This document shows positions 33,171 through 41,380 of a stretch of DNA of 64,000 bases, piece by piece (within the stretch, counting starts at the first letter, position 1; every line of letters begins with the position of its first letter). Source of the DNA: Falsiroseomonas stagni DSM 19981 (lineage in GTDB: Bacteria > Pseudomonadota > Alphaproteobacteria > Acetobacterales > Acetobacteraceae); the NCBI RefSeq assembly GCF_900114315.1, contig NZ_FOSQ01000002.1, forward strand, positions 248,001 through 312,000, written 5' to 3'. A program made the position numbers and the translations under genes. The notes under the pieces are model-generated. The model did not search any database. It was not told where the DNA came from and worked only from the letters and a program-made list of their open reading frames with translations.

Positions 33171-33217
33171 CCCGGCATCCTTGCCACATCGCCGCGGCGG
33201 CGCCAGCCTGCCGCCCC

Positions 33218-33640
33218 ATGCTCTACGCCGCCTATGGCAGCAACCTGGACCACGCTCGCATGCTCGGCCGCTGCCCCGGTGCCACGCCGCTCGGCGCCGC
33301 GCTGCTGCCGGGATGGCGCCTGGCCGTGAACCGCTTCGCCACCATCGAGCGTGACGGCGCGGCCGCGGTGCCGATCGGCCTCTGGCGCATCACGGAACAG
33401 CACCGTCGCGCGCTGGACATCGCGGAGGGTGTGGCGCTGCGGATCTACCGCGCCGTGATGCTGGACATCGACGGCCACGGTCCCGCCCTGACCTATGTCG
33501 AGCAGCGCCTGCGCCCCGGCCCGCCATCCGACGCCTATGTCGCGCATCTCCGGCAGGGCTACGCCGATTTCGCGCTGGACGGCGCGGCGCTGGACGAAGC
33601 CCTGGCCCGCTGGAGCATCGCTTCCCGCCGCGTGATGTAG
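33218..33640 (+). CDS. Gamma-glutamylcyclotransferase-like protein
   Basis: A 140-residue protein of the gamma-glutamylcyclotransferase/AIG2 fold. It opens with the substrate-binding YGSNL (6-10) and has Glu70 in LDIAEGV at the place of the catalytic acid. Members convert gamma-glutamyl amino acids or glutathione-derived dipeptides to 5-oxoproline. The gene is divergent from the lactate permease and its last 82 bases overlap the convergent DMT exporter gene, an unusually long overlap that leaves the exact end of the exporter open to question. Confidence 0.85.
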   Translation: MLYAAYGSNLDHARMLGRCPGATPLGAALLPGWRLAVNRFATIERDGAAAVPIGLWRITEQHRRALDIAEGVALRIYRAVMLDIDGHGPALTYVEQRLRPGPPSDAYVAHLRQGYADFALDGAALDEALARWSIASRRVM

Positions 33641-34455
33641 AGCGTGGAGCCGATGATCAGCGCGCCGCCCGGCAGCAGCCACCATTCCGGCACTTCCCCG
33701 AACAGCGCCACGCCGAAAGCCACGGCGAACAGCAGCCGCACATAGGACAGCGGCGCGATGAAGCTGGCATCCGCCATGCGCAGCGCCATGATCCAGACCC
33801 ACATCGCCGCCGGCCCCAGCACCGCCGCCGCCAGCAGCAGCCCCGCATTCCACCAACCCGGCCAGGCCAGGCCCGGCAGCGCGACCGGCAGGCTGACGGC
33901 CAGCGCCACCACGCCGACATAGAACATGATCGTCACCGTGCGCTCCGTCCGCGCCAGTCGCTTGGTGGTGATCAGGATGCCCGCGCCGAAGACCGATGCC
34001 GCGATGGCCGCCAGCACCGGGATGCCGATCGGCACCATCCCCGGCCGCATGATGATCAGCACGCCCGCGAAGCCCGCCAGCGTCGCGGTCCAGCGCCGCC
34101 AGCCCACGCGTTCGCCCAGCAGCGGCGCCGCCATGGCGGTGACGAACAGCACGGTGGTGAAGGACAGCACCGTCGCGGTGGCCAGCGGCATGCCGGAGAA
34201 GGAGACGTAGTAGAGATACCAGGCGATGGCGGAGAGCAGGCCGCGGAAGATCTGCATCGGCAATTCGCCCGTGCGCACCAGCAGCACCGGGCTGCGGATC
34301 AGATCCGGCACCGTCCAGGCCAGTTGCCCGATGGCCCGCGCCAGCACCAGCGTCGCGATCGGCACGCCGACCAGCGCCTTCACCGCCAGCGTCTCCAGCG
34401 TGAAGAGCAGCGACGCGGCCAGCGCCAGCAGCGCCGCCTTCGTCGTCTGCGTCAC
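33559..34455 (-). CDS. DMT-family (EamA) transporter
   Basis: A 298-residue drug/metabolite transporter with ten membrane helices in two EamA repeats (about 8-135 and 150-280). It begins with GTG at 34453-34455, overlapping the stop of the upstream DMT gene by four bases (GTGA), so the two are translationally coupled. Typical points are LARAIGQLAW, FRGLLSAIAWYLYYVSF, GERVGWRRW and SYVRLLFAVAFGVALFGE. Such proteins export amino acids or other metabolites. Its C-terminal tail of Ala/Ser overlaps the gamma-glutamylcyclotransferase gene by 82 bases. Confidence 0.88.
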   Translation of the reverse strand: MTQTTKAALLALAASLLFTLETLAVKALVGVPIATLVLARAIGQLAWTVPDLIRSPVLLVRTGELPMQIFRGLLSAIAWYLYYVSFSGMPLATATVLSFTTVLFVTAMAAPLLGERVGWRRWTATLAGFAGVLIIMRPGMVPIGIPVLAAIAASVFGAGILITTKRLARTERTVTIMFYVGVVALAVSLPVALPGLAWPGWWNAGLLLAAAVLGPAAMWVWIMALRMADASFIAPLSYVRLLFAVAFGVALFGEVPEWWLLPGGALIIGSTLYITRREAMLQRARASSSAAPSSAKSA

Positions 34456-35315
34456 TTGCGGCGCGCTTCCGCGATGGTCACCACCATCGCCCCACCCAGG
34501 ATGATCGCCGCGCCGATCCAGCCGAAGAGGTCCGGCACCTCCCCGTACAATACCCATCCCGCCACCGCGACGACGACGATCCGCAGGTACTGGAAGGGCG
34601 CGATGGCCGAAGCCTCGCCCGCGCGCAGCGCCTCCGTCACCAGGAAGATGATGCCCGGGCAGATGATCGCCACCAGCAGCATCAGCGCCATGTCGCCCAG
34701 GTTGAGCGGCACCCAGGCATGGATCGCGAAGGGCAGCACGCCGGAGAAGGTGACAAGGCCCACCCAGGCCAGCACCGTCTTCGTCGTCTCCGTGGTGGTG
34801 AGCATCCGGCTGGTCACCGTGATGCCGCACCAGGCGATGGCGGCGCCGATCGCCGCCGCCGCGCCGATCCAGTCGATCTGCGCCCCCGGCCGCAGCATCA
34901 CCGCCACGCCGACCAGCCCCACGATGGTGCCCGTCCAGCGCCAGCGGTCCACCCGTTCCCCCAGCAGCACGCCGGCGAGCATGGTGGTGAACATCACGTT
35001 GGTGAAGGACAGGACCGTGCCCGTGGCCATGTCGAGCCTGGTGAAGGAATAGTAGTACAGCCCCCAGCAGATCAGCGACGACATGCCGCGGAACACATGC
35101 ATGGGAGCGCGCTTCGTGCGGAACACGCCGATGCCGCTCACCAGCATCGTCGGCATCACCCAGAGCAACTGCCCGAAGGCGCGGGACGCCAGCTGAACCT
35201 CCGTCGGGATGCCGCGCAGCGTCATCCAGCGGATGAACAGCACCTCCGTCGCGAAGAAGACGGCCGCCGCCGCCATCAGCGCGGCGCCCTTCAGGTTATT
35301 GGTCGGCGGGTTCAC
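34452..35315 (-). CDS. DMT-family (EamA) transporter, upstream partner
   Basis: A protein of about 287 residues with the same ten-helix EamA layout as its downstream neighbour (FRGMSSLICWGLYYYSF, GERVDRWRW, QYLRIVVVAVAGWVLYGE). The two are paralogues and may act as a heteromeric pair, as for other coupled small DMT genes, but EamA proteins usually work as homodimers. The start is uncertain: the GTG at 35315 is chosen because it precedes the first helix by a short basic segment; no strong ribosome site is seen. It is divergent from the PanE-like gene. Confidence 0.85.
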   Translation of the reverse strand: MNPPTNNLKGAALMAAAAVFFATEVLFIRWMTLRGIPTEVQLASRAFGQLLWVMPTMLVSGIGVFRTKRAPMHVFRGMSSLICWGLYYYSFTRLDMATGTVLSFTNVMFTTMLAGVLLGERVDRWRWTGTIVGLVGVAVMLRPGAQIDWIGAAAAIGAAIAWCGITVTSRMLTTTETTKTVLAWVGLVTFSGVLPFAIHAWVPLNLGDMALMLLVAIICPGIIFLVTEALRAGEASAIAPFQYLRIVVVAVAGWVLYGEVPDLFGWIGAAIILGGAMVVTIAEARRK

Positions 35316-35334
35316 CGCGCGTGAGACCGGTGCA

Positions 35335-35362
35335 TTGACCTCTGTTGTATCCCAGCTAGCGT
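35335..35362 (+). promoter_or_regulatory. Possible promoter for the PanE-SDR operon
   Basis: TTGACC (35335-35340) and TAGCGT (35357-35362) stand 16 bases apart in the divergent region, with the operon start codon about 85 bases further on. The -35 element is good, the -10 poor, so this is only a candidate. Confidence 0.2.
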
Positions 35363-35448
35363 GACACCCAGGGTGGGCCGCCCGTGCCGCGTCGCGCAAG
35401 CGCCGTGCCTGCATGGCGGCCCCCCGCTGGACAGAAGGGGAAGCGCGC

Positions 35449-36510
35449 GTGGCGAAGGAAGCCGAACAGGCGGCGGCGAGGCAGGCCGTGGATCACGGCC
35501 CCATCCTGGTCTGGGGCGCGGGTGCCATCGGCGGCACGATCGGCGCGCATCTGGTTAAGGCCCGCCACGCCGTCGTGTTCTGCGACGTGGTGGCGGACCA
35601 CGTCGCCGCCATCGCGGACCCGGCCCGCGGCCTGGTGATCGAGGGCCCGGTCACGCAGTTCAAGGTCGTCGCCCCCGCCGCGACGCCCGACCAGGTGAAG
35701 GGCGTCTTCCGCCGCATCATCCTGGCGGTGAAGACGCATGACACCGAAGCCGCCTGCCGCGCCCTGCTGCCGCACCTCGCCCCCGACGGCTACGTGCTCT
35801 CCGCCCAGAACGGCCTGTGCGAGCGCGTGATCGCCGAGGTCTGCGGCGCCCACCGCACCATGGGCGCCTTCGTCAATTTCGGCGCGGATTGGCTGGAACC
35901 CGGCCGCATCACCTATGGCAATCGCGGCGCCGTGGTCGTCGGCGAACTGGATGGCGAGAAGACTCCTCGCGCCATCGCCCTGCACGCTTTGCTGCAGCAG
36001 GTCTTCGAACCCGATGCGGTGCTGACCGACAACATCTGGGGCTATCTCTGGGGCAAGCTCGCCTATTCCTCCCTGCTCTACGCGCAGGGGCTCGCCGCGC
36101 ATGGCATCGCGGACATGATGGCGCGTCCCGAATTGCTGCCCATGGTCCGCGCGCTGTGCGGCGAAGTGATCACGGTCGCGCGGGCCGAGGGCGTGAAGCC
36201 CCTCTCCTTCAACGGCTTCGACGCCACCGCCTTCGGCCCCGGCGGGACGGAGGACGCGGCCCGCGCCTCCATGATCGCGATGGAGGCCTTCAACCGCCCT
36301 AACGGCAAGACCCATTCCGGCATCTGGCGCGACCTCTGGGTGCGCCATCGCGCCACACCCGCGGACGCCCAGATCGGCGCCGTGCCGCCCATCGGCCGCA
36401 CCCACGGCATCCCCTGCCCCACGCTCGAGAAGCTGATCGCCATGATCCATCAATGCGAGCGTGGCGAACGCCCCATGTCCGACGCCAACCTGCTGGAGCT
36501 GCTGCCATGA
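35449..36510 (+). CDS. ApbA/PanE-type ketopantoate reductase family protein
   Basis: A 353-residue NAD(P)-dependent reductase of the ApbA/PanE family. The Rossmann motif GAGAIGG lies near residue 23; the central VKTHDTEAAC, LSAQNGLCE and WGKLAYSS (with the catalytic-type Lys) and the C-terminal IWRDL follow. GTG at 35449 is taken as the start because AAGGGGAAG precedes it; an ATG 36 bases upstream has no ribosome site. The SDR gene overlaps its stop by four bases (ATGA). The pairing with an SDR and the extra C-terminal length suggest a catabolic hydroxyacid or ketoacid reductase rather than a pantothenate enzyme. Confidence 0.85.
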   Translation: MAKEAEQAAARQAVDHGPILVWGAGAIGGTIGAHLVKARHAVVFCDVVADHVAAIADPARGLVIEGPVTQFKVVAPAATPDQVKGVFRRIILAVKTHDTEAACRALLPHLAPDGYVLSAQNGLCERVIAEVCGAHRTMGAFVNFGADWLEPGRITYGNRGAVVVGELDGEKTPRAIALHALLQQVFEPDAVLTDNIWGYLWGKLAYSSLLYAQGLAAHGIADMMARPELLPMVRALCGEVITVARAEGVKPLSFNGFDATAFGPGGTEDAARASMIAMEAFNRPNGKTHSGIWRDLWVRHRATPADAQIGAVPPIGRTHGIPCPTLEKLIAMIHQCERGERPMSDANLLELLP

Positions 36511-37265
36511 ACATCCGATTCGACGGCCAGACCATCGCCGTCACCGGCGCCGGCCACGGCTATGGCCGCGCCATCGCCCGCAGCTTCGCAGCGATGGGCG
36601 GCAATGTCTTCGCCTGCGACCTCTCGGCCGGGGAACTGGCGGAAACCGCGCGCTGCGAGGGCAGCATCACCACCGCCGCCTTCGACCTGACGGCCAAGGG
36701 CGCGGCCTTCGACTGGATCAAGTCGATCGAGGCCGCGACAGGTGGCCCCATCGCCGTGCTGGTCTGCAATGCCGGCGGCGTGCGCGGCCAGGTGAACCGC
36801 CCGGTGGAGGATGTGCCGGAGGACGACTGGCACGCCATCTTCGACATCAACACCCATGCCGCCTTCAACATGGCCCGCGCCGTGGCGCCCGGCATGAAGG
36901 CCGCCAAGGCGGGGCGCATCGTCACCATCAGCAGCGGCGCCGGCCTCAAGGCCAGCAAGACGGGCATCCAGGCCTATTGCGCCGCCAAGCACGCCCTTGT
37001 CGGCCTGACGCGCCAGCTGTCCCGCGAACTCGGCCCGCATGGCATCACGGTGAACTCCGTCGCGCCGGGCTTCGCCCTTTCCAACCCCGCCACGGTCAAG
37101 CAGTTCGAGAGCTACGGGCCGGAAGGCCAGAAGGCGCTGGTGGAGGGCATCTCCATGCGACGCCTCGGCGATCCGCAGGACATCGCGAATGGCGTCCTCT
37201 TCTTCGCCTCCGCCTATTCCAGCTGGGTCACGGGGCAGGTGCTCTCGGTCGATGGCGGGGGCTGA
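36507..37265 (+). CDS. SDR-family NAD(P)-dependent oxidoreductase
   Basis: A 252-residue classical short-chain dehydrogenase with all catalytic parts: TGAGHGYG (13-20), CNAGG (88-92), Ser143 region (TISSGAG), Tyr157 and Lys161 in YCAAK, and GQVLSVDGGG at the C-terminus. Asp38 (ACDLS) after the second strand favours NAD(H). It starts within the stop of the PanE-like gene (ATGA) and its own end overlaps the next gene by 14 bases, making a tight three-gene operon. The substrate is an unknown alcohol or ketone. Confidence 0.93.
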   Translation: MNIRFDGQTIAVTGAGHGYGRAIARSFAAMGGNVFACDLSAGELAETARCEGSITTAAFDLTAKGAAFDWIKSIEAATGGPIAVLVCNAGGVRGQVNRPVEDVPEDDWHAIFDINTHAAFNMARAVAPGMKAAKAGRIVTISSGAGLKASKTGIQAYCAAKHALVGLTRQLSRELGPHGITVNSVAPGFALSNPATVKQFESYGPEGQKALVEGISMRRLGDPQDIANGVLFFASAYSSWVTGQVLSVDGGG

Positions 37266-37767
37266 GGAGCCACCGCCCGGCTTTGCGCCGGATTTCTTCG
37301 ACAGCGCGACGGGTGGCAGCGAATCACCCGCCGCGGCGCTGTACGGCTTCGCCCTCGACCTCGACGCCACCGCCCGCTACGCTCCCGACTGGGTGATCGA
37401 GACCGCCGGCAACCGTCCGCTGCGCATCACCCCGCTGCGCTGCGCGCCCGATGGTGGCAGCGTCGCCTTCGAAAGCCAGGGCGTCAGCGGCGTCATCAGC
37501 CTCTCCGCGCATCCATCGGGCTGGGTGCGCGTAACAGCCACGATCGACAGCAAGCTCGCCTTCAGCGCCTTCGCCGATCGCATCTGGGAGGAATACGAGG
37601 TCCATCCGCCCGCCAGCCCGCAGCGTCCCCGGGGGGTGGCGGAGGATGCGCCCGGCCGTCTCGCGCACCGGCGCAACCGCCTGTCGCTTTCGGCCCGCGC
37701 CTGGCCGCAGCTCCAGCCCTTCGCGAATGCCGAGGGCTGGGTGCTGCTGCACCAGGCAGACGACTGA
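37252..37767 (+). CDS. Hypothetical protein, third gene of the PanE-SDR operon
   Basis: A 171-residue protein of no recognised family, read from the ATG at 37252 that overlaps the SDR end by 14 bases. It is acidic at the N-terminus (AEEPPPGFAPDFFD) and rich in beta-like stretches (VAFESQGVSGVISLSAH, VRVTATIDS). It has no signal peptide or membrane helix. The overlap suggests cotranslation with the SDR and a role in the same pathway. Confidence 0.55.
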   Translation: MAGAEEPPPGFAPDFFDSATGGSESPAAALYGFALDLDATARYAPDWVIETAGNRPLRITPLRCAPDGGSVAFESQGVSGVISLSAHPSGWVRVTATIDSKLAFSAFADRIWEEYEVHPPASPQRPRGVAEDAPGRLAHRRNRLSLSARAWPQLQPFANAEGWVLLHQADD

Positions 37768-37792
37768 CGCGCGGCGCGACTGACGCGCGGAC

Positions 37793-38170
37793 CTACCGGC
37801 CCAGCCTGACCCCGTCCTGCGCTTCCACCGCGCGGCGCGTGGCCTCACGCTGTCGCCGCTGCGCCTCGTTCACCTGCGCCTCGTGCCGCAACTCGCTGGC
37901 GGAGGTGCGCCCACCCGCCGGCCCCGTCGCCGTGCGCGGATTGACGGTGCCGAGTGGCGATGTGTTGCGCGTCCGCGGGCGCGCCGCCGCCTGGCGCTGG
38001 GGCTGCGCCGGCGCCGTGCGCGGTGCCTGCCCCGCCGCGGGCGATGTCAGGCTCTGCCGCCCTGCCGGCGCCTGACCATGCACCGCCGCCGCATTCGGCC
38101 CGGTCAGCGGCGCGCTTTGCGCGAAGGCCAGCCCCGGCGCCAGCACCGCGGCCAGGATCAATGCGCGCAT
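37793..38170 (-). CDS. Small secreted, low-complexity protein
   Basis: A 125-residue protein beginning with a clear signal peptide (MRALILAAVLAPGLAFAQS). The mature part is Pro/Ala/Gln/Arg-rich, disordered, and ends in a charged helix (RHEAQVNEAQRRQREATRR). Its ATG lies 2 bases after the stop of the M20 peptidase gene, so they are cotranscribed. No family or function is recognised. Confidence 0.6.
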   Translation of the reverse strand: MRALILAAVLAPGLAFAQSAPLTGPNAAAVHGQAPAGRQSLTSPAAGQAPRTAPAQPQRQAAARPRTRNTSPLGTVNPRTATGPAGGRTSASELRHEAQVNEAQRRQREATRRAVEAQDGVRLGR

Positions 38171-38172
38171 CG

Positions 38173-39342
38173 TCACGCCCCCAGCCTGGTGAACAGCCCC
38201 GCCAGCAGCCGCGCCCGCGGCACCAGGGACGACACGACGATGTGTTCGTCGAGCGTATGCGCCCCCGCGCCCGCGACCCCCAGCCCATCCAGCGTCGGGA
38301 TGCCCATCGCCCCGGTGAAGTTGCCGTCCGACCCGCCGCCGGAGGATTGCGGCGGGATGTCGAACCCCATCCCCATCGCGATCGCCCGCGCCTCCGCATG
38401 CAGCGCCCGCACGCCCGCATCCGCCTCCCACACCGGCCGCGTCACGCCACGCTTCACCTCCAGCACCACATCGGGGTTGGAGGATTTGAGCGCCAGCATC
38501 CGCGCGACGCCGGCATCCAGGTCCTCCTGCCGCTTCGCCATGCTGAGCACTTCCGCGTCGCAATGCGTGGCCACGCAGTTCACCCACTGCCCCGCATGGA
38601 TGACGCCGACGGAGAAGGTGCAGCTCTCCGTCGTCATCGCCTCGATCGCCAGGATCTGCTTGCACATCTCCCGGATCGCGCTGCGCCCTTCCCCCAGCGT
38701 GGCGCCGGCGTGGGATGGCCGGCCGGTGGTGCGCAGGTTGAAGCGCGCGATGGCGTAGCGCCCGGTCACCACGCCGCCATCGGGCCGCGCCGGTTCGGGC
38801 ACCAGCACGAAGCGGGCGCGGGATGCCTCGGCCTCGATCAGGTCGCGCGTGGAGGGGCTTCCCACCTCCTCATCCGGCGTCAGCAGGAAGGTCACGGGCA
38901 GCCCCGTGGTGACGCCCGCGCGGACCAGTTGCCGCATCGCCTCCACCGCCAGGTAGGTGCCGCCCTTCATGTCGAAGATGCCCGGGCCGCGGCAGGTCGC
39001 GCCATCCCGCCGGAAGGGCAGTTTTTCCAGCGTCCCCACGGGATGCACGGTATCCAGATGGGCCACCACCAGGATGCCCGGCGCCGCATCGCCCGCGGGA
39101 TGCGGGAAGCGGGCGCGGATGCAGCCCGCGAAGCCCATGCGCCCGGCAATGTGTTCCACCCGCGCCCCGATCAGCGCCAGGTCGCGCGCGGCCAGCGCCA
39201 GCATCCGCTCCACCGCCGGTGCGTCGAAGGTCGGGCTTTCGCATTCCACCCAGCCGCGCAGCCCCTCCAGGATCTGCTCCGCGTCGAAGGGCAGGCCAAG
39301 CCAGGGCTGGCTGGCATCGAGGCTGCTGGCAGGCGCGTCCAT
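38173..39342 (-). CDS. M20 family metallopeptidase (carboxypeptidase G2-like)
   Basis: A 389-residue zinc peptidase of the M20 (CPG2/ArgE/DapE) group. Metal and catalytic residues appear in order: HLDTVHPVG near 96 (His ligand and Asp), DMKGG near 126 (bridging Asp), TPDEEVGS near 159 (catalytic Glu and ligand Glu), VPEP near 182, and the late SSGGGSDGNF and HTLDEH segments with the final His. There is no signal peptide, so it acts in the cytoplasm, cleaving a C-terminal glutamate or amino acid from a small peptide or folate-like conjugate. GGAG precedes the start by about 10 bases. Confidence 0.92.
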   Translation of the reverse strand: MDAPASSLDASQPWLGLPFDAEQILEGLRGWVECESPTFDAPAVERMLALAARDLALIGARVEHIAGRMGFAGCIRARFPHPAGDAAPGILVVAHLDTVHPVGTLEKLPFRRDGATCRGPGIFDMKGGTYLAVEAMRQLVRAGVTTGLPVTFLLTPDEEVGSPSTRDLIEAEASRARFVLVPEPARPDGGVVTGRYAIARFNLRTTGRPSHAGATLGEGRSAIREMCKQILAIEAMTTESCTFSVGVIHAGQWVNCVATHCDAEVLSMAKRQEDLDAGVARMLALKSSNPDVVLEVKRGVTRPVWEADAGVRALHAEARAIAMGMGFDIPPQSSGGGSDGNFTGAMGIPTLDGLGVAGAGAHTLDEHIVVSSLVPRARLLAGLFTRLGA

Positions 39343-39456
39343 CCGTGTCCGTCTCCGTATCCCGGCCGCCAGCCTGCTGCCTCGGGCCGATGCGGGCAAG
39401 CCGCCTGACGCAGCCCTCATGTGGCGGAGGTCGCGGCTTGATGTAGTCTCCCCCCA

Positions 39457-40434
39457 ATGAGTTCCACATCCCCCACTGCACCCGCCCGCCCCCGGCTGAT
39501 CCCCCAGGCCGGCCCTGCCGCCTGGCGTGCCGCCGATCTCCGCGCCTCCGACTGGATGATCCCGGTCGGCGCGGAGGATGCGGCGGAACTCGAATCCGCT
39601 CTCGCTTCGCTCGGCGGCCGGGCGCCGCAGGTGGCGGCCGAAGCGCCCCTGCCGAAATTCGGCGCCGTGCTGCGCAATGCCGCCGCGCGGCTCGATACCG
39701 GCAGGGGCCTCGCCGTGCTGCGCGGCCTGCCGCTGGATGAGGCGACGGCCGAGCCCCTGCTGCTGGCACTCGGCGCCCATCTCGGCCGCCCCGTCGCCAC
39801 GGGCGGGCAGGCGGCCGTGGTGCAGCGCGTCTCCAGCCCCTCCGGCGGCGCGCTGCGCTGGCGCTTCCACGCCGATGCCGCGGACATCGTCGCCATGCTC
39901 ATCCTCCGCCAGCCGCCGGAGGTCGATCCCGTCATGCTCGTCGCCGCGGCCACGGTGCATAACGAGATGATGAAGCGTGCCCGCCCGGCGCTGGAGGCGC
40001 TCTACCGCCCCCTGCCCCATGCCGCGCCTGGCGGCGGGGTGGTCGACCTGCCGGTCTTCAGCACCGCCTCCGGCGCCTTCGTCGGCCGCTACGCCCGCGA
40101 TGCGATCGAAGCGGCCCAGGCCATCCCCGAGACGCCCCGGCTGAGCGCGGCGCAGATGGAGGCGCTGGACCTGCTGGACACGCTGTGCGCGGAACCCGGC
40201 CTGGCGCTCCGCCTCGATGTCCGCCCCGGCGACGTGCTGCTGTTCAACCCGCTGCAGGTTTGGAAGCGGAATGCGGAGGCCCTGTCCCCGGCCGAACCCG
40301 ATGCGCCACCCACCATCACGCGCCTCGCGCTGCGCCTTCTGCTGTTGAGCGAGACGTCGCGAGCCCTGCCGGAGGGGCTCGTGGCGCTGGGCGGTGCGCC
40401 CAACACCACGGACACCGGCATGGTCGGAGGCTAG
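39457..40434 (+). CDS. TauD-fold protein with incomplete iron site
   Basis: A 325-residue protein related to the TauD/TfdA family. The HxD pair is present (His138, Asp140 in FHADAAD) but the distal metal His is absent: the matching segment reads LLFNPLQVWKRNA (262-273), placing Trp269 or Lys270 where NxxxLHGR is expected. The compact length and 2-oxoglutarate-type Arg (Arg293) are kept. It may bind iron differently, or serve as a non-catalytic partner. The racemase-like gene begins 4 bases after its stop, suggesting one transcript. It is divergent from the M20 peptidase gene (114-base gap). Confidence 0.7.
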   Translation: MSSTSPTAPARPRLIPQAGPAAWRAADLRASDWMIPVGAEDAAELESALASLGGRAPQVAAEAPLPKFGAVLRNAAARLDTGRGLAVLRGLPLDEATAEPLLLALGAHLGRPVATGGQAAVVQRVSSPSGGALRWRFHADAADIVAMLILRQPPEVDPVMLVAAATVHNEMMKRARPALEALYRPLPHAAPGGGVVDLPVFSTASGAFVGRYARDAIEAAQAIPETPRLSAAQMEALDLLDTLCAEPGLALRLDVRPGDVLLFNPLQVWKRNAEALSPAEPDAPPTITRLALRLLLLSETSRALPEGLVALGGAPNTTDTGMVGG

Positions 40435-40438
40435 ATCC

Positions 40439-41170
40439 ATGCGAATCCTCATCGCCAACGCCAACACCACCGCCGCCATCACCGATGCCTGCGCCACCGT
40501 GGCACGGCAGGCCGCCGCCCCCACCACCATCATCATCGCCGGCACGCCCACCTTCGGCCCGGCCGTAATCTCGACCCGTGTCGAGAACGCCATCGCCTCC
40601 CACGCCCTGCTTTCCATGCTGGCGGAACATGCGGGGCGGGTGGAGGCGGTGGTGCTGGCGGTCAGCCACGACACCGCGCTGGAAGCGGCGCGCCAGCTCA
40701 TGCCCTGCCCGGTGCTGGGCATGACGGAGGCGGGGTGCCTGACCGCCTGCATGGTCGGCGGCCGCTTCGGGATCCTCACGCTCGGCCAGGTCGCGGCCTA
40801 TGAGGATCTGGTCGCGCGCCACGGGCTGTCCGCGCGCTGCGCCACGGTACGCGGAGTGGCGGCAACGCCGCTGGATGCGCTGCGGGACCCCGATGGCGTC
40901 GCCGCGATGGTGCTCGCGGAAGCGCGCACCATGGCGGAACGCTGCGACGCCATCGTGCTGGCCGGCGCCGCCTTGGCCGGCATGGATCGGCACCTGCAGG
41001 ATGACTGCCCGGTGCCGCTGCTGGATGGCATCGCCTGCGCGGTGAAGATGCTGGAAGGGCTGGTCGGGCTTGGCCTGCCGAAGCCCCGTGCCGGCAGCTA
41101 CGCGGCTCCCTCGGGACGCGCGAGCATGGGCCTGTCCCCGGCGCTGGACGCGATGTTGCGCGGCGGCTGA
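40439..41170 (+). CDS. Asp/Glu/hydantoin racemase-fold protein lacking both catalytic cysteines
   Basis: A 243-residue member of the aspartate/glutamate/hydantoin racemase superfamily (opening RILIANANTTAAIT, then VVLAVSHDTALEAAR, PVLGMTEAG, VLAGAALAGM). Racemases of this fold use two cysteines, in ACF/S-type and GCAGL-type motifs. Here the first position is Val75 and the second Gly176, so the two-base proton-transfer mechanism is not possible. Cys90, Cys100 and Cys104 are nearby but do not match the motifs. It might be a decarboxylase- or isomerase-like relative (as in maleate isomerase/AMDase variants, which keep one Cys), or a binding protein. Confidence 0.75.
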   Translation: MRILIANANTTAAITDACATVARQAAAPTTIIIAGTPTFGPAVISTRVENAIASHALLSMLAEHAGRVEAVVLAVSHDTALEAARQLMPCPVLGMTEAGCLTACMVGGRFGILTLGQVAAYEDLVARHGLSARCATVRGVAATPLDALRDPDGVAAMVLAEARTMAERCDAIVLAGAALAGMDRHLQDDCPVPLLDGIACAVKMLEGLVGLGLPKPRAGSYAAPSGRASMGLSPALDAMLRGG

Positions 41171-41191
41171 ACGCCGCCGCATGAACGCGCC

Positions 41192-41216
41192 TTGCCGGCG
41201 CATGGGGCGCCGGCAA
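41192..41216 (+). terminator. Hairpin after the racemase-like gene
   Basis: A perfect 10-base stem, TTGCCGGCGC (41192-41201) with 41207-41216, and a 5-base loop, 22 bases past the stop codon. There is no U-run, so it may stabilise the 3' end rather than terminate efficiently. It begins the 279-base region before terC. Confidence 0.5.
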
Positions 41217-41330
41217 TGCAGCACGTTACGGAATCGTCAGCCGCGACCGGCTTGGCCTGATGGCCATTCAATCAACCGTGCGGCCGGGGTCCGCCGCATG
41301 GCGGCTTCGTCACTTCGGGCCTGAACACGA

Positions 41331-41380
41331 TGCCATGTTTCATCTGTCACCGATGACATGGCACGGAAACTTCGGCTTCC
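41331..41380 (+). promoter_or_regulatory. Structured leader upstream of terC-family gene
   Basis: Two hairpins follow one another 70-120 bases before the start codon. The first pairs TGCCATGT (41331-41338) with ACATGGCA (41356-41363), continued after a two-base bulge by CATC/GATG. The second is GGAA/TTCC (41365-41380, one A-C mismatch) capped by a C(UUCG)G tetraloop at 41370-41375. TerC/YkoY genes are often preceded by manganese riboswitches, but I do not find the conserved yybP-ykoY segments here. Confidence 0.45.

Noticed and set aside
35413-35448. ATG at 35413 as start of the PanE-like gene
   Set aside because: It has no ribosome site, while the in-frame GTG at 35449 follows AAGGGGAAG at good spacing and better fits the family N-terminus.
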